Shown here: in pieces, positions 41,501 to 53,553 of the stretch | Numbering within the stretch: the stretch's first letter is position 1 | Layout of the letters: each line of letters begins with the position of its first letter | Notes under the pieces: model-generated | Database searches by the model: none | Told to the model about the DNA's origin: nothing | What the model saw: only the letters and a program-made list of their open reading frames with translations | Origin: Fusarium oxysporum f. sp. lycopersici 4287 | Taxonomy: Eukaryota > Ascomycota > Sordariomycetes > Hypocreales > Nectriaceae | NCBI RefSeq assembly: GCF_000149955.1 | Contig: NC_030986.1 | Location: 638,787-702,786, forward strand | Direction: 5' to 3' | Length of the DNA stretch: 64,000 nt | Program-made: the position numbers and the translations under genes

Positions 41501-44500
41501 ATACCTTGGGGCCAAGTCCTTTCACAGTGCACTTTGTTCACTGCCTTGGCACACAAGCATGTCAGGAGTTAGCTGCCAGAAGAGTCAGCCGAAATGGCTT
41601 AGACCAGAGAATACAGTGTGCCTCTCGATTGTGGCCTTGACCCTGAATTTATGACGAATCATTTTTTGTGATATCAAGAAAAGAGTCATTGGGTGATTGG
41701 GGAAAGGCGTTGTGTATGTACTGTACGACGGTAGACCAAGACCTGCAGCGTATTACTGATGACTATCATTTCTAGAGACAGGCAGTAAGGCGTGTGCAAT
41801 TGCCCAGAAGGAGGGCAGCAACAGAGGAAATCACCAGTACTTGATAGTAGGACGAGCGTTATATGTAGTCTGGTGTGACAGCCGTTGTTGACGAAAGGCG
41901 TTGATCAACGCTGACGGGCATTGTGATAGTACGGACTGAAATTTGGCCTTATCAGATATGACAGGGCGAAATATCCCGAATTGGAAATAAGAATATCACC
42001 CTGTACTCCGTTGAGAACAGCCAAAGTGCGTGAGATTGTAGTTGATCGTTCAAGATGGGCAGTGACCACGAATTGTCTTCCTCCAGCGACTCTCCCCATG
42101 AATATTATTCGTCAGCCTATGGTTGAAGTTCCCGCCCTTACCATTTTTGGCATATTCGACTCGGCAATGCAACGCCCCGGAACGCCTTTCAAGAACATGA
42201 CGAAACAGGTGCAGCGCCTCATTCGCCGGAATTGTGGAAGACACCATCCTGCTCTACCGTCGCTTACGGCGGGATCAGCGTTTCCAGGTACGGTACAGAG
42301 TAGCTGGCCAAGGTTCTTCAAGACCAAGGACAATCAGCGGGCATCCAACCTTCCTTTTTCCGTCACATAGAAGTGGTCTTGATAATCACATCTGACTCTG
42401 GTAGTATACCCGACATGTCTGTCATGGTAGGAACCATAGGGCGTTCTTCGATCCATACAAATAACAAACATTTCTATGATACTCGAGTTGATATAGTTTG
42501 ATATGCCACAATTCGAGTTATGGCCCAGCAAAATATCTGGGAAATCACCGTAGCGCCCCCTGTCGCTTGTTGTGCATTGTGCCCATGCAATGCAGTCAGG
42601 GTCAGGGTCAACTTGGAGCGGGATCATTCGTCTGCCGATTGTGTGCTGGTTTTGCGATGGCCACGTTCAGATCAGTTAACATCCGCCACGTTAGATGCAG
42701 GAACTCGAAGCGCCGTGGTGCATTCTCTTGATTGCACGGTATGACATAGCGGACATGTCTTGAATAGGGAATACCACGGAACGACATGTATTACCGCTCA
42801 GATGTCACCTTATTGGTGGATCAAGATCTCTCTGAAGTTTGATGGTAGCAAAGAAGTATATATCTGGAGACCAGGCTTGCATGAATCTGCGGCACACTTA
42901 GCTCTCTTTTCTCCCTGCGCCGTTGCTAGAGATCGAATGAGGTTAATAACAACAATCGCAACGAGAGTGAACAGAAGCTGGTCCGTGGCCTCGGCTCTTA
43001 TTATGGGACGGAACGACAAATGCACGGTTGTCAGGCAGGGATAACTGGTGTAGGTTGGGGCCATCGTCAAAGCGGGAACCACCCCACCACTATCGACAAC
43101 CCATCGCGCGCTAATAAGTGAGTTGCTATTGTGTGCTATTCCATCAAGCCTCTGATGGTCAATAATATCTTTTTTTGATGTCACGGGAAGCGTGTCGAAG
43201 AGACATACTCGTCAGCTAATATCTTATTCTGCCTCGACACCAATTGCACTTGGTGTGGATTATGGCGGTGTCAGGCGGGCCGAAATCGGCCAGAAAGAGT
43301 GTGATGACAATGCCTTTGGGAGTTCAAAGTCATCCAGGCCGGATCTATACAGAGATCGTAGGAGCATAGCGTCGTATCTCTGCATGCGCCTCTTTCAATT
43401 CGAACCCTGGTCTACTAATGCAACGGGTAGTCCAACTGAATCGAGACCGAAGCAGGCGCCTGCAGACTGCAATATTGTCTCCCAGGGTTGTGACATGCGA
43501 GCAACGCAACAACATCCCGACCAGCGCCGACAAGCAGCGTAAAGGAAGAACGGCAGTCAGGCCACTAAGCAAAAAGCCTCCCAATAAGGTTTTGGACTTC
43601 TTGAACGACCCAACCACGAGGCACGGGGCCAGCCATTGTTGTGCAACTGCGGCGTTGTTGAGGGGACAAGAGGTAAGGCGCCGCGCTGACAGTTTCTTGG
43701 TCCCTTCAGGGTGACGATGATATCGAAAATCGAGAATGGAGGTTGTCTATGTAGGCTATCCCTGCTTCGCCTCCCCTGTCAAGCTGGCTACCAGCCCCTG
43801 ACGGTGCTCCATTACCCAGCGACTTCCCCAAAGGACGGGCCCGCTCGGTGCTCCGCTCATCGTCCGAGCCGGCCCGGTGTTGAGACGCTCTGGTGGTTGT
43901 GAGGTGGTTTCTAAAGGTCGGAGCCACAAAACCCCCTCAACCTGAATGCAATGAGGACCCTGTCTTTGTTCCATGAAGCGGTTTGCGTTTCCTTCTTGCG
44001 GGGAAAACTACCCAATTAACAAAATTGCCGGGGAGCTGAATGGGGCCATCTCAGTATGATAGAAAGGCAGAAATTAGCAACAAGTGGTTCCATAGTTGAA
44101 ATTGAGCATGCCAAGATCAATACAAGGTCTCGCGATCTCTGCACAGATAGCCTGACAATAGACGCGTTAATGGGTTTTTGCAGCAGGCTCTGCTCAGATT
44201 ACCGGGTGGGAGATTTCTATCGAGCCTTGCTTGAAGGAGTGTCAACTCCGCCTGAGAGCACGAAGAATGCAAAAATGGCCCAAGAAATCCATGAACGAAG
44301 TAATTTGCCTATTAAGACCCCTGCTTCTTGATGGCGTTCTGAGACATGAGAAATGCAGGCTCGCTCAGGTAAAATCAGGTTCGCTGAGGTGCATCTGTGA
44401 AAGCCACTCAGATGCTGGATTGTCATTTGCCATTGGAGACAATCCTTATCGTTGTTTCAGCTAGCTTCGAATTTCTTGTCATCAAAGAGCTTGGGCTAGA

Positions 44501-47500
44501 TCCATTCGATGTCTTGTTTGTTGGTTGTGTATCCTCATCACAGGTGCTAGGGGTGGTTAAACTACCAGCTAGACTAGCTCGTAGTCTTGATCAAGTGATA
44601 TTGAACGTGACTGCCGCTATTGTCTCCTCAAAATATCGGGGGGTGCGGGTGTGTCCTTCTTAGTGGCTAAGCTGTGATCTGGCGAGTGATTGCTGGGCTC
44701 TGTCGGGCCTTTGGGCGGTATCGTGAAGATGCCTGACGGTCGAGATTTGGAGGTTAAGCTTGAACAAGAAGAAACATTTCCATCTTGGGATGACGAGGAT
44801 CAGAGAGTGGATGCAGACTTCCGTAGTGTGGCGGGGAAGATGCAGCTACCCAAGTTGGTCAGGTACGCAGTCGAAGCAGGAGAGGAGAGGAAGGTAGGAT
44901 GGAACGGGCGGACATCAACTGCCTGCCTGCCGGGACGGGAGTCAATTGCTGGATGCTACCCTAAAGTGCCCACCAAATTTAGGTCTGCGATGGCATCGCT
45001 TTATGATGATGAACCATTCAAGAACGCTACAGTAGCATAGTCACTACACTGATAATCTTTAACCACGTCTATCTTCTGGGGCTAGGATCAATGGAAGGAA
45101 CGTCCGCCAAACACGGAGCAACGACCGACGGGGGCCGGATGCCGGTCTTGTGCAGCTGCATGCATGTACCTACAACACGGCCAGTCTGTACAGCAAAGTG
45201 CAGACAAAAAGAATCGAGACGCTAAAGTACGGCAACAGGGCACGGTACAGCGTGTTGGTACGGGAGTGAAACCGATAAATGGAGTAGCCATCGTGGCGAG
45301 CCATTTACCAATAGTTTCAACAATAGAGCCTCAAACAAAAACATGAACTCATCATGTCGAGTATGAATGAACGATCTATTATGCGTTCTTCACCGATAGA
45401 TGCGCATGGAATGCATGTGATTCAGACATACGAGGCGTAGCTGGCCAAGCCAAGCATGAATCAAACGACGGACCCTAAGCCCGGAGGTTGGAAATAAAAA
45501 AGGGGCAGCGAAGAATTGCCGACTCTGATCGACACAGCGGACTGGCTAGTTCGTCGTGGTGCAAGGGTGCAAGACGCTCTAAGTGAAGTCTATCTCCGGC
45601 CATACTGTTGATCTTGGCAACCACATGTCATTGAACTGCTGTGCAACGTATCACAATTATGCACAGCAATCCATATCTATCGACTCGTAATGAGGACGTA
45701 TTTGTGACTCGCTTGAGAAGCTGAGTCTCACAATACATTGAACCGTTCAGGGTCGCGGCGTTTCAAGGCTGACCGTTTGCAACTGAGACTTGAACTGGCA
45801 CGCGAGCACCACCCGTTTTCGTAGAACCTCACCTTGGAAGCACTGGACATCCATGTATGAACGGTATGAACAAAAAAAATATTATCAAGACCAGACGCCG
45901 TATCCTTGCAGGCAGAGGGACCTGAATCAGATTAACTTCGGCCCTGCAGCCATGACGCAGACAGCGGCGTTTAGGGCGGCGTAGAAAGACCGCCAGTGCG
46001 CTTTTGATGCGGCATGGACAACATCCGTTGAATCTCTGAAACGAGGCTTTTTGAATTCCAATCTGTTGTTTAGTAGAGTAGACGGCAAGACATGACTAAG
46101 CCAGGATGCCCCAAGTATGATCTCAGGCACGCCAAAGACAAAAAGCAAAGAAACAATGAGCGAAAAAAAAAAAAAACCTGCATTCAGAGACGCGGATCTT
46201 ATCGGGCTGGGACAGGGGAGCAAAACTAATGCCCCAGCGAAATGGGTCCAGCCAAAGACATCGCAAGGCCTAGCCAAGCCACCAAACCCCAACGCGAACG
46301 AGTTGGGAAATCGCAGACACATGGAAGTTGAAAATGGTAAACTACCATTGGCTCGATGACAATTGCATATCCTGTCGTCCATTCGTTGTGCCTGACGTTA
46401 TCTTATCACTTTCTTCGCCTGAAGCTGAGTAAATTGAGTTTGAGACTGCGCTTCAGGGGCTCGTAATGATCCAGATCAATCGTTGATGAGCTGTACAAGT
46501 AAAGCAATCACAGCAGCCCCAGTGATGTGCTCGAGGAATCTCCTGGAAATTCCCACAGAATCATGGATCTTTCCAAGGCTCTGACAGCTGGAGTGATGCA
46601 TCATGACCTGGGAAGGTAAGGTACCGTAAACTTAAGTTCCCGTCCCCAGCGAAACGCTGCCCCACTGACAGCAGCAATACTTTCTCAGATACGGTTTGAG
46701 GGCAGTGTCTGTACAGTATGCTTGGGCACCGTCTGTGATGTTTTCGGGCTCTGAAGACGCCCGCAGTGTCCTCAATGGCACAGTCTTACAGTACGAATCA
46801 GAAGCCTGCGATATGGGTAGCTCAGGTATCTCTTAGTGCCACTTCTCCTCCAGCATCACCGCCTCCCGCACTTTGACCCGCAATCGCTTCGCTTGAGCCT
46901 TGCTTGTCTTGTCTGTTCGAGTTCCCTGGCTGTCTCCATTGCGTCAGCTACGCAAGACAGTTCAGGACCTCCAAGGTTGAGCTTTGCTCTCGTCCAATGC
47001 GTGTAAATTTCCACGAGATGTAATCATGGAGCCTTACAGGCTCCAATCAAATCTTTTTGAGTTGTAAGCCAATTGCCCAGTCTCCAGATAACCATGCAGT
47101 CAGTTAGAAATCACAAGCCATACACCTCACGTATCCTTAGGACGTGGTGAGCTTAGCACAACAATGAATTGACTTCGACCATAGAAGGCTTGTCCGAGGG
47201 AATTATCGCACTTTGGTAGAATGCCTCCGTCCAGTCAGATGGCGCCAGGGCCTCCCTCCATTGAGCAAACCGGGTATTTTTTAACCAATGTCAAGCACCC
47301 ATCGGTGTTACTCTTTCTGCAGCGCTGCAGAGGACACTGTAAATCGTCAAGCCCAAAGCCATCCTGGCCAGCCCAAGCGTTGCCAAGACATTTCGGACAA
47401 GGCCAGGAAATACTCAGTGCTGGCTCGCTTGAGAGAACCCTCGTCTGGCATGCCTAGGGAAAGCCTCGCTTCTGACTTGTGGTGGCTTTATGTTGAGAAA

Positions 47501-48789
47501 TTGCATCGAATGATGAGCCAAGCCAAGATGCGTTTCGAGATAACCTCATCTATACTTTTGTCGAGAGAGATGACCACGCCAGCGGCGACGGCGACGGCAA
47601 CAGACGACGTGTGCTAGAGAGCGAGGAACGGAGCGGATGGAGGAGCGAGCAGGGGCCGAATCCTTGAAGGCGGCCGGTCCACTCCGTAGTCCAGCAGAAA
47701 CAGACATCGCCGTCACAGAAAGAGTGAAAAAGGCGGCGCTCAGGGGAGTGTAGATAAAGAAGCCACACCCCCCTCTGTATCTGGATGGCTTGGCTTGTCG
47801 AGAAGAGACGGTGATATCTACTACGTAGGCCATAGATACCTAACTTGGCAGGCAGGTACCTGACGGCATTAGGTATTCAGTTGCAACGCAAATTTGAGAT
47901 AACTGCGCGGTTTATTGACTTGTTGTGCTGGCAATGAATGAGTCGTCTTTTCTGCTGGGGACAACGAAACCTCGGCGGGCTGAGCGAAAACGGAACAGAT
48001 TTGTGTGTGTTGTATTTTGGTGACACTGGACGGTGGACGGTGGCCGCTATTGACTGGAGATTTTGGACGAGGTGGAGTGGATAAGGTTGAGGGGTGAAGC
48101 TGCAGTGTTTGAGGGCAGTGGACCTAACAGCGTATCTTTGAATTTGGCCCAGGGTTGATCTGAAGGAGGGCATGGCGCCATGGGTCGAAGCACAGACCAG
48201 AAGATTTCCTCGGAACTCGCACAGTAGAGACTTACCAGATTGGTACCGCTATCAGATCGAACTCAGCTGCGACAACCACTGGCCCTTCTTTTCCGCGGTC
48301 GCCACTACGAACCACACACCATTCAGAGTTGCAGTGAGAGATGGGCCTAGTAAAAGAGACGGACACTGTGCCTTCCCACTCACAGGCAGTTCCATACCCA
48401 CCTCCATCATCACCAACTCCACTGGGTCCAGTCCAACACCAACACCACTAAAATATCCACACCCCCAAACACACAAGACCTGTTCTCTTATTGCACTGCT
48501 CCACTTGCTCTACTCTTTTGTCCAGCCTATTTTACCAACTACTCTAGTCACCATCTCAACCTCTCCTCTCACCAAATCTCTCGTTCCTCAACTTCAACGT
48601 CTTCGACGTTTTCGATCCTCACTCCGCTTCGATACACGCTTCTCTTTACACGCGACAATGGTACTATAGATCGATTCCTCGTCACATCTCGTTGTGACTT
48701 CAACAACTCGCGGCCCGCCTGTGCGAGCCTTCTGCACTCCCCTTCAGCATGTCGAGGCGACAACAGCCGCTCCAACAATCTCGCCCATC
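38541..48789. other. 10.2-kb region without recognisable genes
   Basis: Between the lipoate ligase stop and the CaMKK start I can support no gene, RNA gene or transposon. Base composition looks ordinary and not strongly AT-rich, so it is not an obvious RIP-mutated repeat. The most protein-like frames are two adjacent ones at 44397-44663 and 44690-45040 (+), but neither has a known domain. A 14-base A run lies at 46163-46176. The last 1-2 kb is CT-rich and is probably the promoter and leader of the kinase gene. Confidence 0.5.
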
Positions 48790-48949
48790 ATGGATCCGTC
48801 ACAGTACTACCAGCACCATCATCACCACTCCCACCGTCACCACCACAAATCTCTTTCGCAGCAACAGTCGTCCGCCTCCCTCTCGTCGACGGCTCGCGGT
48901 GCCCCGCCGCTGCATACTCATCTCCCCTCCTCTTCCTCCATGCCTTTGA
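48658..48949 (+). promoter_or_regulatory. Upstream ORFs of the CaMKK gene, one overlapping the main start
   Basis: A four-codon uORF (ATG 48658, MVL, TAG ending at 48669) is followed by a second ATG at 48749. That frame stays open for 66 codons to 48949 and crosses the main start at 48790 out of frame. If both are in the mature leader they would reduce initiation at the kinase ATG. A leader intron could remove them, and I could not exclude one. Confidence 0.45.
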
Positions 48950-51900
48950 GGACCGCCAACAGTACTCCGATGTCTTCGCCAGGACTTTTCAGTCCTTCGC
49001 CTTCCAGGCAAAATCTCGTCACCTCCGTATCCGAGAACAATACACCTCCCAATTACACCCAAAGTCCTCTCCTGCACCCTTTGCAGATGCACAAAGTTAG
49101 AGAGTAAGCATTTCAAACTGCGGTGGGAATATCGTATCGCAGTTATCTGCCCTTTTTCGCTTGTTCCGCCTCCAATCGGCTTTGCTCGCCTATGGTGGGG
49201 GAGATGGCCAGGGAGCCTGGCATGCACCGACCGTTTCACTTATCAGACACTAACGCATTTGTCAATCATAGGACACACAAGGCCCTCATTGACTCAGATA
49301 CCGCCACAGGCCGCAAGCTCATTAACCAATATGAAGTGATTGAAGAAATTGGACGTGGAATGCATGGTAAAGTCAAGCTGGCTCGCAACCTCGAAACAGG
49401 CGAAAATGTGGCTATCAAAATCATCCCACGTTTCTCCAAGAAGCGTCGCCTTGGAAAGGTTACAGCAAAGTCTCCCCAAGACAAGACGAAGAAGGAAATC
49501 GCCATCTTGAAGAAGATCCGTCACCCGAATGTCGTCGCCCTTCTCGAAGTCATTGACGACCCTGAGCTCAAGAAGATCTACATGGTTCTTGAGCATGTGG
49601 AACTCGGTGAAGTTGTGTGGCGCAAGAAGGGTCTCCCTCACATCTGTCTATTCGAACGACGACGCATAGAACGAGAAATGCGAGGCGAGCTCCCAACTCC
49701 CGAAGAGGATCGCTACGAACAACTACTTGAACACCGCCAGGCTATCAAGCAAATGAAACGAGCCAAGATGGCACAGAATTACCCGGGCCAGATGAACTGG
49801 AGTTTCGAGAATGGAGGAGCCGACGAGCCTAGTAGCAGCCTAGGAAGTCAGTCTCGTATATCCTCTATGCAAGACTTTGCCATCAGTGACGGATCACCGT
49901 CGAGACCTACTTCACGACAAACTTTCCGCGATGAACCAAGGGCACATTCACGATCACGATCTGTTGTTTCGTCAACTCGGGCCGTTGAAGATCCCGACGA
50001 GTTCATCAATTGGGAAGATGATATGGAAACCCCCAGCGCTCTCCGATCAAATCCCACTTCGAGTACTGCGTTGGATGGCACCATGTATGGCCCGTACGTC
50101 GACGAAGGCTTCCGAGGACGTTCTCCCAGCATGGCTGATTCGATCATCTCACACATGTCCTCTCTTGATTTCAACCCTCAACAACATGACCCCTTCTCAG
50201 ACGACTTCTCCTACGTTCCATGCTTCACCTTTGACCAAGCTCGATCAACTTTCAGAGATACTGTTCTAGGTCTTGAATACTTGCATTATCAAGGTGTCGT
50301 CCACCGCGATATCAAGCCAGCCAACCTCTTGTGGAGTAAAGATCATCGCGTCAAGATTTCCGACTTTGGCGTCTCGTACTTTGGTCGACCTATTCGTGAT
50401 GGCGAATATGACGACACAGTATCCGAATCTGAGGCCAAGGATTTCGACGATGATCTTGAACTTGCCAAGACAGTCGGTACACCTGCGTTCTTTGCTCCCG
50501 AGTTGTGCTACACCGACTTGGACACAGAACAACCCAAGGTTTCGGAACAAATCGACGTTTGGTCTCTTGGTGTGACACTTTACTGCCTGATCTACGCTCG
50601 AATCCCCTTCCTCGCCGAAGATGAATTTCAGATGTTCAGAAAGATCGCAACAGAGGAAGTCTACATCCCCAAGCGCCGCTTAATGCCCGTTCACCCCTCA
50701 ACCTCGCCAGCCGCCACCTCCCTCTACAAGCGCCAGAATATGCACCCATACCGTGACGACAACGACTTGGTCTATGAAGAAGTCGACAACCTTCTTATTG
50801 ACCTGCTACGACAAATGCTAACTAAGAACCCCGAAAAGCGAATTCGACTTCGAGACATCAAGCGTCACCCATGGGTCGTCCAGGATATCATGAATCCTAT
50901 CGGATGGCTCGACGATACTGACCCTGCTCGCCCTTCTTCTGGTCGAAAGATCCAAGTCGACGAAAGGGACATGTCGTCCGCTGTTGTGCCTCTTACCTTT
51001 CTCGAGCGTGCTCGCTCTGTGGTTAAGAAGGCTGTTGGCAAGGTAATGCACCCCCTGGTGGAACGAAGTGATAGCAAAACGCGACATCGGGCCAACAGTA
51101 GTGCTGCTAGCTCCACCGGCGACAACGTAAGCATGTACAATAACGGGCCTCCGACTCCTCACGGACAGTTCCGCGAGAACCGACGCAAGAGTCTCCGCCC
51201 TGACGACTACTTTGCGAGTGCCATGCGAGATGCTGCCGCGGCGCCTGAACATCCTCTCTCAGTCAGCCAATCAGTCAGCCCACAGCCCGAATCAGTCATC
51301 TATGACCCGTTGGCGACTGTTCTCCCCGAAGCCGGCGTTTACCGAGGCCATCATCATGCTCATAGCGAGAGCGAGTCGATACGCGAACCCGAGAAGTCAT
51401 CATCGGCAGCTTCTCTATGGCCCTTCCATCGTCACGCTCATAGCCACGGACATACCAAAACCACTCAACACTGGCTCCATCTTGGTTCCCCCATGCCCAT
51501 CTCCCAAACCACTCCTACTACCCCTTACTTCTCCAGCCCAGTCGGCGGACCAGATGACTCGGGTGCCGAGACAGTCCGAAAGACTCGTGACTTGGACATG
51601 ACGGATTCGATGGATGAAAGCTCCCGGTCCAAGTCGGTCGACCGTGGCCTCTTTTCAAGTTCAGATAAGCGCGCTGAACCTAAGGTGGGCGTCAATACCA
51701 CCGTTGCCCCAGGCAGTGTCCAAGCACCACCTCGTCATGGAAGACGACCTGTTAAGTCCGTTGACTTGGGCAAGGCTTCGCACCATAGACGCTTGGAAGC
51801 TTCCATACTCTCTTCATCTCTTGCTGCCGCCACCGGGCAGCAGTATAGCCACGCGGGTTCAACCCATCCTGCTGAACCTTGCAACAAGACCAGACCCCGA

Positions 51901-52821
51901 TCTCTCCAGAGAATGGATAGTGCTCCCATCACAAGAACGTCACCACCTCGTCACTCGGAAGATCTCTGCATGCGACGATGTGATCGACAGGCTGAACACA
52001 TCAGTTACTCTTGCCCGCCCTCGCCTATCCAGGAGGAATGGACTCGAGATGAACCCCTCCCACGCGCAGATACCATGCCCACTACTAAATCGTCAAGTGT
52101 CGATTCAATGGAAGCTTTGGCCACCCCATCGACTAGCCCAAGTGTTACCAGCCCTGTCTCGGCACTCCCTTCTACAGCCAGTACATCGGAGCGGATGTTG
52201 GCATTCCAGTCCGATCCCTCTCTGCCAGCCTTGCTCAGTGGTGCCAGCTCTGTTTCAGCCGACATGGAAGCCGAGCTGCTGTGCAAGCCAGGCATCGTTA
52301 GCGCTCACCCACAACTACTCGAAACCACCGACAGTCTGACGCCACCGGCTTTTGACAAGGAACCCAATGGCTTCCCCATCGATCACGTGTACGGCAATTC
52401 TCCTGCTATGGACAGCGGTTCTCTTGCTGTCCACCTCGAAGGTGGTGCGCGGGACTCGGTGACAAGCACTCCCGTTGCCCGGCCTGTTGACGATGATTTC
52501 GACGACGATGGCAGTGATGACGGCATCTTGCTCATGGCCAAGTCAAAAAAGAAGCCAGCGCAGACTACGCCACGACCTCCAGTCTTCAACCCTCGAAGAC
52601 GTGACACCAACATTAGCATTGCGAGTACCGAAACTGCCAAGAAGGTGCCGACCTCTGCATATGGTGACAAAGTCGTGGACGACATGGCCTCCGTTATCAT
52701 GATGACTCTGGTCCAGCCGATATCGCGATCTAGTAGTAAATCGCTGTTGAGGAATATGAGGATCGTCATGCATCAGAATCTCATATGGGAAGAGTTGAGA
52801 GTCTTTTTCATTATGGGTTGA
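48790..52821 (+). CDS. CaMKK-type serine/threonine protein kinase (Ssp1/Sak1-like)
   Basis: Exon 1 (48790-49103) and exon 2 (49272-52821) are joined across a 168-nt intron with a phase-2 junction reading KVRE-THKALIDSD, giving 1287 residues. The N-terminus is His- and Ser-rich. The kinase domain spans about 124-640: glycine loop IGRGMHGKVKLARN, VAIKII, HRDIKPANLLW near 447, DFGVS near 469, GTPAFFAPELC near 510 and IDVWSLGVTLY. A Ser-rich insert of about 190 residues (227-414) splits the small lobe from the FTFDQARSTFRDTVLGLEYLH helix. The layout fits calcium/calmodulin-dependent kinase kinases and the yeast AMPK-activating kinases Sak1/Tos3/Elm1 and fission-yeast Ssp1. Those phosphorylate the activation loop of AMPK or CaMK. 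The C-terminal 640 residues are low-complexity. The last 45 residues are unusual and could hide an unrecognised intron. Confidence 0.9.
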
Positions 52822-53553
52822 GTTGCATCTTCAGTTGCCTGAAGAAATGTTTTGGAGCATGAGGCCTTCGCTTTGTACGGGTGCTTGGCATCACATGGGG
52901 TGTTTTCTTGTTATTAGATCGTTGCTCACATCCCGGAGAGGGATTGTTACTGCATTGCTATTTATGGCATATCATGGGTGGTTCCGCTGCTATAAAGATT
53001 TATCCTGTGTTGTTTTTGGGATGGTTAGTAGTTTGTGGGCAGGATGTATGGATGAGGAAATGAGAATAATGACGGGTTTATGAGCCGGAATGAATGACGG
53101 AGGAGGACAAGGATGAATATATATCGGATCGAAGGCAGAGAGGCCCAGAACGTCACCGCTTCGTCGGAAGCCAGTCCTATGTTGACGGACGCATTGTTTA
53201 TATATATGATGAGGAGGAGGAATAAGAATGAATCCCTTGCATTTTTTCATGCTGGGCTATACATGGCGGCAACAGAGCAGCCTGCCCTGGGGAAATAGGG
53301 AGGCTTGCGTGCATTTGCATAGATAGGGTGGGGATTTGTTGCTTTCTTTCGTTGGATGTCATTCCATCTATTGAAGATTTGTGTCGGTGCTGTGCATCTG
53401 ACATCGACAATAATAGCCCCTTGAAACTGCAGAATTCTGAGCCTAATACAAGAATTTATATGTACTGGGAGTGAAGTGAAATTCGATAGTGTATTAAACA
53501 ACTATGCATCCGCTCAAAGATGCGCTTCAATCGCGATGTCTATATGAACCTTG
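52822..53553. other. Convergent 3' flanks of the CaMKK and ALG2 genes
   Basis: These 732 bp separate two convergent stop codons. Short open frames have no family features. I see no repeat or RNA gene. Confidence 0.55.

Noticed and set aside
42055..42126. Short Ser-rich frame (MGSDHELSSSSDSPHEYYSS...) on the plus strand
   Set aside because: The composition looks protein-like, but no donor and downstream exon continue it and it is only 23 codons.
43390..43450. Minus-strand tRNA-like B box (GGGTTCGAATT)
   Set aside because: The flanking bases do not form a T stem, and no A box lies at the right distance.
45927..46382. 151-codon minus-strand frame in the gene desert
   Set aside because: It runs through a 14-base homopolymer and has no family features; such a frame is expected by chance in 10 kb.
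38541..48789. RIP-mutated transposon as explanation of the gene desert
   Set aside because: No strong AT bias or TpA excess is visible by eye, and no transposase or reverse-transcriptase motif appears in any frame.
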